From contig BFEA01000011.1 in the NCBI GenBank assembly GCA_003427395.1, forward strand, positions 6,875,071 through 6,919,876: 44,806 bases of DNA. The letters are read 5' to 3'. Positions 18,962-30,090 of the stretch are shown in pieces. A program made the translations under genes and the position numbers. Every line of letters starts with the position of its first letter. Within the stretch, counting starts at the first letter, position 1. Below the pieces are notes generated by a model. It was not told the origin of the DNA. It was given only the letters and a program-made list of their open reading frames with translations, and searched no databases. The DNA is from Chara braunii. Lineage: Eukaryota; Streptophyta; Charophyceae; Charales; Characeae.

Positions 18962-21712
18962 ATGGCATCGCCGCTCCTCAATCCGATCACAGCTAGTCAA
19001 GGAACGGGAGAAATCAACAAACGCGTTATTGACAATGAAGCACTTAAGTTCCTAATAGAGAAAACCAAAGTCCAAGGAGAGCAAATCACAGAATTTCAAA
19101 AGGCCGAAGGCAAAGAAGAAGAAGTTATCATTTGGAAGTACCCGGAAGAAAAGGTGGCAGAACTGGATGATTTACACGAGAGGCATGGCGTGGTATTCAA
19201 CTTTGCACGGAATGGAGCAAACCTCCAACCACCTGAGAAAAGGAAATGGATCATAGAGGTAATCAAGAAGGAATTGAAACTCAAACAATCCGGTGAGACC
19301 TTCAATCTGCAGATTCTGGGTCGGAACAACATCATGGCACTCTTCATACGAGAGGAACATGCGAAAGCTGCAGCAGAATTACAGTCCAGGAACTGTCATG
19401 GTTCGGTCTGCACAATCAGCAAATGGAAAAAACAGTCTTCCTAGAAACAGAGTCAGACATTCGCGGTCTCGTACAAGCAGACACTTTTAAAAGAAAATTT
19501 CTGGGTGCAATTTGACAATGTGCAACCGGGTCTGCATGGGCTGCTAGTAGACAGATTAGAAAGGCAATATCCGGCAAACAGAATCCTGAAATGGGTGCTC
19601 CCTACACCGGATTTTCTGCCCCCGCATTGTGGATCCATGACGGCAGTGATTGAGGTGAAGACAGACAATCCTCCGATCTTCCCACAGACCTGGAAATTCC
19701 AGATTGAAAGCTCATCAGAAGTCAAAGTGTCCACCAAATCCTCCCCGATCTGCTATCGCTGCAGAGAAAGAGGCCACATGGGATCAGACCCGAACTGCCC
19801 CAAGTATCCGAATCAACTGAGAGAATGAAAGTTCCTTCCCAACATGTTAGTGGAGGTGGAGGATGCCCCGGGCATTTGGTTCATTCCGGACAACAATTAC
19901 AACGGGTGGGTCTTCGACGATAATCTGGAGGCTCCGGACTGGGTATGGCATTACGCCGACCAAGATCCAGAAGTTAAAAAACCCAATGTTTTCCCCCCGA
20001 CTGACAGCAGATGGCAAAAACGAGCCACAGGGAAGATATCGGGCAGCCCGTCGAAAATCACTACTGACCCACTGATCGATTCACGGGTTATCAAGGAAGA
20101 AAAGGATAGAGAAGACTTGTTATGGGACTTGGAAGCAGTGAAAGAACAGGCAATACTTCACTTCAACAAAGACTCGACAAAATTCAGAAGCATGCTCTCA
20201 AAGATGGAGCAAACATCAGCTCATAACAGAACAAGGGCTCAAGCAGACAACAAAAGGACAATGGAAAAGGGAAAGACACAAGGGATTCAGGAAGGGGGCC
20301 CAAAGAGGAGGAAGACAGTGGATGCCCAAGAGGAAGTGGTAACTCTTCCAACTGACAAAGAAGGAGAGGAGGGGAGAACAGATTCGGGAGGAACTGGGTC
20401 TGAGAAAACGAGTGAGAGAGGCAAAGGGAAAGGGGACAACAAAGCATCGGAAAGTGAGGGGGATTCCCACAGATCTCTACAGTGGCTCAGGGATTATGTA
20501 GAGAAGGTGAAGAGGGAGAGGGAACAGGCCTTTGACATTCGGGCAGCCTGTCTCAAGCATGCAGAAAGATATCAGAGAAATGGCAAGAAGGGGATGGACA
20601 AAGTTGGGAAATCAACCAATCAGTTTGACGTTCTCAGGAAAGTGAAAGCGGAAGAATTATCGGAATACACAGCATTCAGGTATGCAGAAAAGAAGAGAGC
20701 AAAGATAGAACAGCTCCAGAATCGAAGGATGATTTCCAAGATCTGCGCCCAAAGAAGTGGAAATCCGGGCAAAATCAGAAGAAGAAGAACCCGAACATGA
20801 CTCAGCCCGACTTTGAGGAAGAATCAGCGCGCACACAGCTGGAAAAGGAAGCGGCCGTGGTAATTGCACAAACAGCGAAGCTGAACAAACTGAATGAGGA
20901 ATACTCAACAGAATTCACAACAATCGCACACATTGCCAGGGACCAGGCTCCTTTGGTGGTAGAGACAGCCAAGTCGTCAAGACTGACACTGATGAACATC
21001 CGCCCCTTGATAGCTGCAAGATATGTAGAAAAAATCGAGGAGTGGCAGATTGCAACACGTGTCGTTTCAGATTCCATGCTTTGAGGAAGGGCAAAATGTA
21101 GCTACCACACTCCACGAGAAGATATCCACGGAGTATCCATTGGGGGTCTATGATACCATGCCAAGCAACCCAGATCAGGAGGATGCACTTCCTCAACCAG
21201 AACACGAGGGAGCAACTTCACAGCACTCAGAGCATGGTAGACATTCACCTCAGGCATTTTCACCTCTGATAGTCAAGCTGTCAAACAAAGCAATTCTGAA
21301 TTCAGGGATGAAATGGAGACCATGGAGAACAATCCAAGTTGTACCCTATAGTGTCTTGGCCGGTTCGAGCCTACTGGCTGAATTGGCAGCAGTCTCATTG
21401 GCTCAATTGGTAACTTCAGGTATGCTGGAGGGCGATGGTGACTTAGATGCAAGGGCATACCCAGTGGACTGGGAGAGGTTTTATAGGAGTGACGAATCCG
21501 AGGGGGAGGACCAGGCATGGCATTTAGATGATGAGAAGGAAGAAAAGGACCAGGAGGATGCGATGGACTCAGACAATGAGGACAGGGAAGAGCTGTTTGT
21601 GATCCCCAGACAGGAGATGGATAAGATGATTAGTGTAGGACAGCCTACGACAGACCCCCAAGGGGGGGAGGGACCGTTGGACATGGACACAGGGGGGGGT
21701 GCACCTTCGTAG
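18962..21712 (+). pseudogene. LINE-A ORF1 (RNA-binding protein), frameshifted
   Basis: Begins ATG at 18962. Intact pieces: 18962-19430 (charged helical N-terminal part), 19500-19825 with a zinc knuckle CYRCRERGHMGSDPNC (19753-19800), then 19844-20690 (acidic/basic, helical), about 20700-21055 and 21050-21712 (acidic C-terminus). Frames change near 19431 (in an A6 run), 19490, 20690 and 21055; one TGA interrupts at 19826-19828. The knuckle spacing is CX2CX4HX6C, two residues longer than the usual HX4C. ORF1 proteins of this clade bind the element RNA in the ribonucleoprotein. Total span of about 900 codons is long for a LINE ORF1. ORF2 starts 51 bases downstream. Confidence 0.75.
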
Positions 21713-21763
21713 ATCTTTCATTGAACTAGAGTTATACCGCTCTAACCCGGCAGAACTCAGAGG

Positions 21764-22714
21764 ATGGAGGCTTTCAGGAAGAAGGCCAATGAGAGAGAAG
21801 ATCGGAGGGACTGGAAAGACCAAGGAATCATCATCAGGTCATGGAACGTGAATGGCTTGGGAAATGTCATAGACAAAGAAGAAAAGTGGAATGACATAAT
21901 CCAAGGTTTAACAGTCAAAAACAAAACGCCTGCAGACATAGTAATGCTACAAGAAACTCATCTCTCATTTTCAACAGAACACAATAAAATCAGAAAATTT
22001 GTGGCAAGGAAATTGGGAGGGGTCAAAGATGAAATATGGGCGGCAGACAATGCATCAAGCACCAAAGGCACAGCTATCTTAATCCCCAACTCCTCACGCA
22101 TATACAAGGCAGGAAGTGTAACGATCAAGGAAGCAGACCCCCAGGAGGGCAGTTCGTGCTCTATGCATATTAAATGGAAAGATGAAGAATTTCTCCTCCT
22201 CAATATCTACGCCCCAAACAATGCAACCGAAAGAACGTCCTTCCTGTCAGAGCTGGGGACAAAGATTCCACCGCTGACGTCGTGCATAGTAGCAGGCGAC
22301 TGGAATGCAACCCTAGATCCAGCAACAGACCGCATATCCAGATCCTCCAACACTTACAACTCTCAAGAGGCAATACCGGTCCAGAGACTGATGGTGGATC
22401 ACGAACTAATAGACCCCTTCAGAATCTTCCACACGACGTCAAGAGCATTCACATTGATCAAGAAAAGCCATGCGCAACATAAAGCCTTCTCACGAATAGA
22501 CTATTTCCTGATTTCAGGCACAATGATGGGAGTGGTGAAAGAGGCGGAGATCCTACCTCTAGCACCTTACCCAGGACTGGATCATAAACCTATTGAGCTC
22601 ACGATATGCTTTGAGCAACAAGTGAGGAAAGGGGTCAGCTTTCACAAACTGAACAACTCACTACTGCTGAGTCAAACCTTTCAAGAAGGGATTATTGGAA
22701 AGAGAGGGGTATGA
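21764..22714 (+). pseudogene. LINE-A ORF2, AP-type endonuclease domain
   Basis: Exonuclease-endonuclease-phosphatase fold that nicks the target for target-primed reverse transcription. Catalytic motifs visible in order: SWNVNGLG (Asn), LQETHLS (Glu), IYAPNN, AGDWNATLD (Asp/Asn), SRIDYFLIS (Asp) and LDHKPIE (Asp-His). The domain looks complete over about 300 residues. The frame ends in TGA at 22712-22714; the reverse transcriptase frame overlaps it, and reading about 10 codons earlier in that other frame is also open, so a small indel near 22700 has split one ORF2. Confidence 0.9.
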
Positions 22715-25512
22715 GCCGCCTTCCCACTCATGACCGATGGGAATGGTTTGTAGAGAGTTACTCGCTACTAGCGGAGGCAGCAGCCAACATGTCAAGAAAA
22801 CTGGCCTCTATAAGGAAGCAGAGAAAACAAAGCCTGGAAAAGGCCCTGAAGATAGCAGAGTACAACCTGAGGGATAACCCGTCCTCGGCACTATATGCGG
22901 ACATATTTGAGAAAGCACGGGAAGAGCTAGCAATGTGGAGGTGGTGGGAGCTGAAAGGCATGCAGATAAGAGCCAGGATGTGTGAGTATGATCTCAGCGA
23001 ATCAATGTCGAAACACTTCTTTGCCCGAATTAAAGCAAATGCAAGAGCGGCCACAATAGAAAAACTGAAAAGCCTTAGCAACCCGGAGATATCAGAGGAA
23101 ACCAGCGAAGGGATTTTGGGAATAGTCAAAGAATTTTACCAGGACCTGTATCAGACTAAAACCCAAACACCCACGCCAAGTAATACATTGGAAGCGAGAC
23201 AGAGAAGGTTACAATATTTGGAACAAACGATATCGCCAGAACAATCAGAAGAGTTGGACAAACCCCTATCTTTGGAGGAGCTAAACCAAGCTCTCAAGAG
23301 CATGAACAATGATAAAGCACCAGGTATTGATGGGTTGACAAGAGAGTACTGGGAAAAATTATGGCCAAACCTAGGGGGGGACCTACTGAACTTCTACAGA
23401 GATAGCTTTGAGAAAGGGGGTTTAGGCAGTCTGCTAAGTAGCAGCGTAATAACACTACTGCATAAGAAGGGAGACAAGGAAGACATAAGGAACTATAGAC
23501 CTATCTCCTTATTAACTCTCCCATACAAAATCCTGGCTAAGACCCTGGCTGCCAGAATCACGAAAATAACTGATAAATGCTTTCATATTGATCAGACGGG
23601 CTTCATCCCTGGACGTTACATTTTGAATAATGTGCTAACTCTAAACGAAGCGACAAACAAAGTCAGAGAAAGGAGGATAAACACAGCCATACTCTTCTTC
23701 GACTTTGAAAAAGCCTATGATCAAGTCAACTGGTCGTTTGTGGATGCAAGTATGGAACGTATGGGGGTGGGACCAATTTTTAGGAAATGGATTCGGGTAT
23801 TGTATAACAATGCCTCAGGTTGTGTACAAATTAACGGGTTTCTATCTGACAGCTACCCAATATCCCGATCAGTCAGACAAGGGGACCTGTTAGCCCCCTC
23901 GATCTTCTTATTTGTGATGGAGGCCATTGCTTCCTTCCTAAGGAAAGACCCTTCCATACATAGACTCCCAGAGGTCAATGTAGGGACGTCCCATCATCTC
24001 AAGTTCCCGACAGTTATTCTGTTCGCAGATGACATGACAGTACTGATTAGAGCATCGGATTCGTCTTTTAAAGCACTATCCAAGGCGATGGAAGCCTTCA
24101 GACTGGCATCAGAAATGAAGATTAATTGGAAAAAGACCATAGGTTGGTGGCTATCGGATGAACAGATTCCCAACCTGCAAGGACCAGAGGCTGATATGTC
24201 CTGGGATACGCCAGAAACACCCACCCGATATCTAGGCATCCTCATGTCACAGGAGGGCCTGGTACCACAGATGGCCCAGAACATGTTAGCTAAACAGTTA
24301 AACAAATTGGGTAGATGGGGAAACACATTCACCTCACTGATTGGTCGTGCATTGGCACTGAACACTTCTATCTTCTCCATGATGTGGTATATTGCATCGG
24401 TATGGACAATCCCGGACGAATCACTAAAGGAACTTAATCGAGTGGCCAGGACGTATTTATGGACAGGCAACCCCAAGAAGGAAGGCTGTATCCCAAAGAT
24501 AGCATGGCATTACATTACAAGAAGACCGACACAAGGGGGGTTAGGAATCATCGAACCGAGGTGTGAAACGAGAGCGCTTCAAGTTCAATGGATAGTCCGA
24601 TTGTTGACTAAACCAGAAACGGCTTGGAATAAACTGGCCCTGAATAGCATAAGGGCCCTAGCTCCTGTGGCATCGCCAAATAACATGACAGGGCTATTCT
24701 GGGTAATGAATGAGGAATGGTCCTTGAAAAGGGCGAGACGAAGACCCAGGGGGGAGGTAGAAAGGAATACAGACAATCGTCAAACACCTTACTGGGCATC
24801 TCTAATTCGGATTTGGAGGGAAATAATGCCAAAGAAGACCAACAGACCAAAATCTAAGGACGAGGTGCTGAGGCAGCCACTCTTCGGAAATGAATGGCTG
24901 AACGGCGAGAGTGATGAACCCCTGTTCCTAGACCACAAATGGCAATCATGGGTAAAAAATGGAGTCTGGACAATCAGTCACTTGTGCAATGAAGAAAAGA
25001 AAGAATGGGTCTCTGAACAAGAGCTAAGAGAACGTTTGAAGGGACGCCATAGAAGAGAACCCAACCTGCAATATATTATTAATCTCATTCCTCAGGATTG
25101 GAAAGATATGCTAAAACTAGGGGAGCCATGGAAAAGTGGTGAATGGGGGATCAAAGTGCAGGAAACTTATCCCTCCAGGGCCTTCCAATTCTCACACCTA
25201 CACCCCGGTTCAGCCACTCAAGCGGTTTTCACCACCTTCCACGAAGGGGATGACAACGATCAAGAACATAGACGTGGAGACGACAGTCATGGAATACTTC
25301 CTGCTCAAAAAAGTGCGGGTTTTAGGCACATGGCCGAAGTTCGTCTTCAGAACCGACACAGCTCTACACAACCTGGAGTTCGACCCGATGGAATGGGCAT
25401 GGAAACCAGAAAGGAGGGCGAATATAAAGAGATTCATCCCCATTCAGGATTACACGGTCAAATTCGGATACGAACTACTGCTAAAAACAAAAGATCCAAA
25501 ACCGGTGATTAA
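22711..25512 (+). pseudogene. LINE-A ORF2, reverse transcriptase domain
   Basis: Clear non-LTR reverse transcriptase. Motifs: NDKAPGIDGLTREYW, VITLLHKKGDKEDIRNYRPI, DQTGFIPGR, motif A LFFDFEKAYDQVNW, motif B SVRQGDLLAPSIF, motif C FADDMTVLI (the usual YADD with Phe), then KINWKKT and YLGILMS. All three catalytic Asp are present. This frame runs to 25512, but the last about 100 codons are a wrong frame: the zf-RVT frame takes over at 25190-25260. The ATG at 22711 is probably not a true start, because endonuclease and RT form one protein in this family. Confidence 0.92.
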
Positions 25513-26020
25513 GACCAGGTGGCAGAAGCTAATAGGACAGGAAGCAGACAAGCTCACACAGATTCCGTGGAAAATTTATAAAACAATCAGACCAATCAAA
25601 GTCAGAAGCCTTCAATGGCTGATTACATATGCGGCATTACCAGTTAATCAGTGGTTACACGTAAGGCGCAAGAATTCAGACCCAGACAGCACCGATCAAT
25701 GCAAAATATGTACGGAGGGAGCGGTAGAGGATATAGTACATTGCTTAATACACTGTAGGGAAGCGACAGAATTCTGGGCAAGAGCCTCGACCCTATGGGA
25801 CTCCCTTTTCCTAACTCCTTTCCCTCAACAACCCGTCCAACTTCTCCTTCTGACTAACATCCCTGAACAATTCCGGAAAGCGGAAAAGAGCTGGTATGGA
25901 CTCATCAGGAAGGTGACACTATGGGTCATATGGAAGGAAAGATGCAGTAGAACAATTGAAGGAGTGTCCAACTCACGAGAGATGGTTTGGCTGGAGACGA
26001 AAGCAATGATACAGGCGGAA
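25190..26020 (+). pseudogene. LINE-A ORF2, C-terminal zf-RVT region
   Basis: Continuation of ORF2 in the next frame. VRSLQWLITYAALPVNQWL is followed by a zf-RVT-type Cys/His cluster CKICTEGAVEDIVHCLIHC, then FWARASTLWD and TLWVIWKERC. It parallels LINE-B (15866-16440) residue block by block. The native frame stops matching at MIQAE (26020), where mitochondrial DNA begins; the frame then continues about 12 codons into that insert by chance and ends at 26056. Confidence 0.85.
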
Positions 26021-26266
26021 CATAGTCCAAGCAAAACCACTCAAAATCTTCACTAAACTATGACCAGCCATCATATTGGCAAATAAACGTATTCCTAGAC
26101 TTAGTGCGCGAAAACAATAAGAAATTAGTTCAAGAAGTACTAAAAAAGGTGCTAGTGGCAAAGGTACGCCTTGAGGTAATAAAAAACTCAAAAAATGAAG
26201 TCCATGAGTTTGAAATCCCACTATAGTAAGCCCAATAAAAAGAGATAGTTGGCGGAAAATTAAATT
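26021..26266 (-). other. atp6: Nuclear insertion of mitochondrial DNA: atp6 fragment
   Basis: On the minus strand about 80 codons encode part of mitochondrial ATP synthase subunit a: LSLFIGLTIVGFQTHGLHF, PLPLAPFLVLLELISYCFRA, SLGIRLFANMMAGHSL and KILSGFAWTM. These are the conserved membrane helices forming the proton half-channel, including the essential Arg in GIRLFAN, and the wording is plant/streptophyte-like. The fragment is open, without stops, but has no start or end, and lies antisense inside LINE-A ORF2. A nuclear mitochondrial segment (NUMT), not a working gene. Low base divergence suggests a fairly recent transfer (inference). Confidence 0.92.
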
Positions 26267-26270
26267 ATCA

Positions 26271-26420
26271 TGGTCCGAGGATGAGGAACAGCAAAAGAAC
26301 GCGAGACAGAAGTTCAGCAGGATATGGTTGGTAGGAAAGTTGCTGATCTGCGAGACGACCACATCTACTGGAAGAACTGGCACAACTCCAACTCGGGAAG
26401 AAGTATTGGACAGAGACTAA
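26271..26420 (+). pseudogene. LINE-A ORF2, tail beyond the mitochondrial insertion
   Basis: Fifty codons starting WSEDEEQQKNARQKFSR and ending TAA at 26418-26420. The charged, helical start resembles the LINE-B tail DWRRPRKHIQEDPTKKQALV at the equivalent distance after TLWVIWK, so this is probably the original end of ORF2 displaced by the insert. The frame differs from 25190-26020. Confidence 0.6.
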
Positions 26421-27431
26421 CTGCATAAGGGCAAGGCACCTCCAGACCAGAATCTTGAAGAGGAAGAATGGTCAAGCAAGCCCCGGCAGAAGATGAGGGT
26501 CAGCGAAAGAGCGGGAGATTGAGGCTGTACAAGACGGGGCGGGACAAGAATGGACTGTATCTACTGGAAAGGGAACCACAATTCAGTGTTAGAAAGGAGC
26601 TCCCAACAGAGGTCCAAGGCGGGTTCATCAATCACCTTTCACAGACAGATTAAATCTCCATGGGAACTCAAGCCAAACTACTGCAGCAATGATTCGACAG
26701 AACAAAATTGGACGGATGGTTCTTTAAGACCAAAACAAGGGGAAAGGGCGTTCCAGAGGGCTGCTGTAATAAGGGGCCACAGGCTGAGGGAGGAGGGTTA
26801 AGGGTCTAGGGAGGTCGTACAATAGGGAGGACATATAAAATGAGAAAGGACTTGACCTTTCCTCAGATCTTAACAAACACCTCCTGATTAGACCTCCACG
26901 GGAGATTGGCAAGCTTAAACCTCTACAGCTATGGTTGGAGAACAGGGAGAGGGACCAAAAGACCAGAACCAAGGGGAAACACCGGCTGAAAGGGATGATG
27001 GGTTGAAGGTTTAAGGTTCAGGTTTTTACTGATGACTTAAACGTTAAAGAAAGGGGGTCAGATAGAATGGGACAGGGGTTATTACGCCTCACGGGCAGGT
27101 CAGAAGAACGGGGATGAGGCAGACCAGCAGGGATTAAGGGGGAGCTCTTTCTAGGTGGCATAGTACTATTTGACAGATCCGGCCTCCAGATCTGAGAGGA
27201 AAGAGAGGGATATGGCAAGCTGGCAGTCAATCCTCCACCATGGTGGAGCAATCAATGCTGTCCAGGGGACCTTCGACCGAACGGAAGGAAGCGTGAGTGA
27301 GTCTCAATGTAATGTGTATTCTGACTTGCCGGTGGAATAGGAACCGGACTGACGCTCCCCAGAATAGAACAGAGCCAGGACCATAAGGCCCTAATTTTAT
27401 CACAAAAAAAAAAATAAAAAAATAAAAAAAT
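26421..27431 (+). other. LINE-A 3' untranslated region and A-rich tail
   Basis: About 1 kb without a supported reading frame, ending in an A-rich tail of A11 then TAAAAAAAT-type blocks (27402-27431). GAAGATGAGG...GAGAC...ATCTACTGGAA-like segments near 26280-26370 and 26490-26570 resemble each other, a possible old duplication. Confidence 0.55.
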
Positions 27432-28375
27432 CCAACAGATTATCATATCAAACAGTTTCAGAGTTTCAGTCACCAAGCACTCCACAGCGCAGAGTTCAGC
27501 AACCCAAATCCAGCATCCTCATCCAGGTAGGTGACTTCCCTTCTCTCTGTCTGACTTCTTCTCTCTCTCTGTCTCACTTCTTCTCTCTCTCTCCCTTCAC
27601 GCATGTGTCCACTCTCTCCCTCTCTCTCTCTACATGAAGATCTTGACTCTGGATACATCTGCCTACTACCCTGCTCTACTCCTACTAGCATGCTGTGCGG
27701 TTATGGCCGTCTTCCTTCCACAGTGCAGCGCTGCCCAGCCAGGGCTCTAGCGCTTGCCAACTCGCAGTTAGCACACAAGCGCTCAGCAGCACTTCCACAC
27801 TTCTCGCGAATGAGCAATCTGTCCGAAATGTGGCTGGCCAGTCTCTATACTGACTTGGACTGGGCCTTGACTCGTCCCAGCCTCTACTCCTCTTGGCTTG
27901 ACTTCGACCCGGTACTGGCTGCCCGCGGCCTGTTTGCTTTCGGAATGTCGAGGTCCGGTACCTCCCTGAGTTTCCTTGGTGTGCTGCTGCTTTTTGGTCT
28001 GTAGGACGTTACCTTTGACTATGGGACGTGACTCTTGCCTGTGGGATGTGACTTTTGACTGTGGGACGTGACTCTTGCCTGTGGGATGTGACTTTTGACG
28101 GGGTACCGGTTGGACTTGACCTCTGGGGTACCCGACTTAACCTTTCTGAATCTGGTCGACCTCACCTCCTTTGACGTGGGGACTTTTGACCCTGAAAACC
28201 GAATTCGGGGTCTGCAGTGTGAAATTGTTTTCACTCTCGCCGGCCTCAGAGAAAGTTACAAACTTCATCTGTCAACTATGTTGAGTCCTCTTCTAGCTCT
28301 CTCATAGTAAGACACTATGTGCGGTGCTGTTTCTATTAGCTCATCTCTAGTAAACCAGTGATCTTCTGAAGGTTC
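27432..28375. other. Spacer with a 20-bp minisatellite, no gene
   Basis: Pyrimidine-rich at 27540-27635 (CTCTCT/CACTTCTT repeats). By position it could be the 3' LTR side of the left-facing gypsy fragment that begins at 28376, but no second copy is in view. The minisatellite at 27999-28098 is listed separately. No convincing reading frame. Confidence 0.4.
27999..28098 (+). repeat. Minisatellite, five 20-bp units
   Basis: Exactly five 20-base units beginning CTGTGGGA. Units alternate between a GACGTGACTCTTGC type and a GATGTGACTTTTGA type, giving a 40-base higher-order period; the first unit is more diverged (GTAGGACGTTACC). Confidence 0.85.
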
Positions 28376-28855
28376 CTAATAAGCAAATCTGACTTTATAT
28401 TGTCGCTGGGGCCTCGCCCTGCGTCCGGACCTATAAACATTCTCAGCAACGATGCGGTCTACGTCATACTTGCTATCCATATCAGGAGGAATCATAGATA
28501 TTCGAGACTGAAACAGATCATTGCTGACACAAGGAAGCAACTTAGAGGCATGAAACACCGGGTAAATGTGCAATCGCAGAGGAATTTCAATGACATAGGA
28601 AGGACGATCCACATTACCAATCGCGTAAAGAATCTGCCACGGTCCCCTATATGCAGGCAATAGCTTCTGCAAGATGTTCTCCTCTGGGAGAAACTCCTTG
28701 GACTGCACCCAGACCAAGTCTCCTACAGCAAACTGTGAAGGTATGCAGTGCTCATTTGCCTGTTCAATCATCTGATGTTGTGCCTTCCTGGTATTTTCCC
28801 TGACTTTCTCTAAGTCCTTCTCGTACTGCACAACAAATTCCCTAGTCCCTGGAGG
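28376..28855 (-). pseudogene. Gypsy integrase C-terminus and chromodomain fragment
   Basis: Minus-strand frame matches 40050-40687 closely: HQMIEQANEHCIP, GDLVWVQSKEFLPEE, the GPWQILYAIGN block, YPVFHASKLLPC and YDVDRIVAENVYRSG. These are the integrase C-terminal GPF/Y-like region and the start of a chromodomain that in chromoviruses directs integration to marked chromatin. The frame ends TAA at 28376-28378 after RFAY, so the chromodomain is cut. Upstream the element stops at about 28855, where the next LTR begins, suggesting truncation by that insertion. Confidence 0.85.
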
Positions 28856-29080
28856 GAGCCTGTGGCATTCTGAGCCACACTGGCCCCAGTTAGGGCCCGG
28901 TTCCAGACAGGCAGGGTAGGCCTAAGGGACGACGGTTCAGATGAGGCCCAGATGGGCCTGGACCACGACGGTTCAGGCAGGCCCAGGCCAAACGGCCACA
29001 AGGCCGGTACGGGTCCAGCCTAGGACCTACCGGCGGCATTTCAGAGGCTGCCACAGTTTAGGCGCCAACCAGTTTTAAAA

Positions 29081-29110
29081 CTGGACCGTTGATCTAGATC
29101 AACGGTCCAG
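29081..29110. promoter_or_regulatory. Perfect 30-bp palindrome in the LTR
   Basis: CTGGACCGTTGATCT is followed at once by its exact reverse complement AGATCAACGGTCCAG. It overlaps a 12-base palindrome AGTTTTAAAACT (29071-29082). The location about 40-70 bases before a TATA-like sequence suggests a dimeric protein binding site or a cruciform; AACGG cores resemble Myb sites (inference). Confidence 0.7.
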
Positions 29111-29418
29111 GCCGGTAGGTACCAGCGGGTAGGAGGAAGGCCCAACACTACAAAAGGCTGGGTACCAGCCTCAGTAGGAAGGTTAGTAAGGCTAGAGGTT
29201 AGTCTTCAGGATTAGCGCATCAGCTTCAGCGTTAGCTCATTTAGCGCAGCGCTGCAGCACAGCACGGAGTAGCGAGAGCGAAGAGTCCAGCGGCGAGCGG
29301 ATTAGCGCAGCACTTGGGCGCAGCGCCAGTTACCGGCCCAGCCCCTTGCAGTGCCATAGCAACGGTACCAGGTATCAGGGAGGAAGGTTTCGCCTTCTCT
29401 CCCTCTTCTCCTCCCTCG

Positions 29419-29464
<46 letters not shown>

Positions 29465-29599
29465 NNNNNNNNNNNNNNNNNNNNNNNNNNNNNNNNNNNN
29501 NNNNNNNNNNNNNNNNNNNNNNNNNNNNNNNNNNNNNNNNNNNNNNNNNNNNNNNNNNNNNNNNNNNNNNNNNNNNNNNNNNNNNNNNNNNNNNNNNNN
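29465..29599. other. Assembly gap of 135 N
   Basis: Run of N directly after a CT array. The true length of the array is unknown. Confidence 0.95.
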
Positions 29600-30090
29600 A
29601 GGTATGGGAGATGGTTACGAATTCTGATGACATCTGAGACAGCGACATTGGGACTACGAGTTGAGGATTACTTGGGATCTGATTTCATCTACCTTCTGAA
29701 GATGTACTTGACATTGTGAGATCGATATCTGAGACATTGTGAGACTTGGCATTCGCGACATTTCGGATTTTCGTCACTTCTGACAATTCAAGATACTATC
29801 TTTGGAACCATTGCGTTGACGTCATCTTCCCTCTCCTCCTCCTTCGTCTCTCACCTCTCTCCCTTCGTTTGTGGATGATCTCAGCCCCTGGCCCTTCGTC
29901 TATGTCTGAGGCCAGGGCATTCACACCCCTGATGAATGCTTGAGAGTGTTCGATTGCAGTCCGCGTCAGGTCCAAGTCAGTCCAAAGGTGTCTCACTCTT
30001 CCGCTGTATTTGTGTCAACTCTGTATTATCTGGCCGGTTCTGGGAATCTGCGCCATACTGATGACTGTGTTTCACGAGTATGCAACAGTT

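Larger units (their letters stand above)
16880..27431 (+). mobile_element. LINE-A, near-full-length non-LTR retrotransposon
   Basis: Order along the plus strand: C-rich leader with tandem monomers, ORF1 with zinc knuckle, ORF2 with AP endonuclease, reverse transcriptase and zf-RVT, 3' untranslated region, and an A-rich tail (27402-27431). This is the architecture of the plant L1-type clade. ORF1 and ORF2 are each broken by several frameshifts, so this copy is not autonomous. The 5' boundary is unproven: the C-rich leader begins near 16880, but no target-site duplication was found. Confidence 0.8.
28861..30087 (+). repeat. Candidate 5' LTR, followed by a primer binding site
   Basis: Begins TGTGGC and ends GCAACA (TG...CA ends), followed after GTT by the primer binding site at 30091. 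Contents fit U3-R-U5: perfect palindromes at 29071-29082 and 29081-29110, a possible TATA-like ACTACAAAAGG (29150-29160), a CT array (29422-29464) and an assembly gap of N (29465-29599). It sits directly against the broken gypsy fragment on its left. No matching 3' LTR is present in the window, so the ends are inferred from motif position only. Confidence 0.5.

Noticed and set aside
20797-22714. ATGA stop/start overlaps at 20797-20800 and 22711-22714 as termination-reinitiation signals
   Set aside because: In both cases the downstream frame is open and protein-like upstream of the ATG, so ordinary frameshifts explain the overlaps better.
26021-26383. Functional nuclear atp6 gene on the minus strand (136-codon frame)
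   Set aside because: Only about 80 codons are atp6, both ends of the protein are missing, the flanks are antisense LINE, and no targeting peptide is present.
27999-28098. CRISPR array
   Set aside because: Units are contiguous 20-base repeats with no spacers, in eukaryotic DNA.
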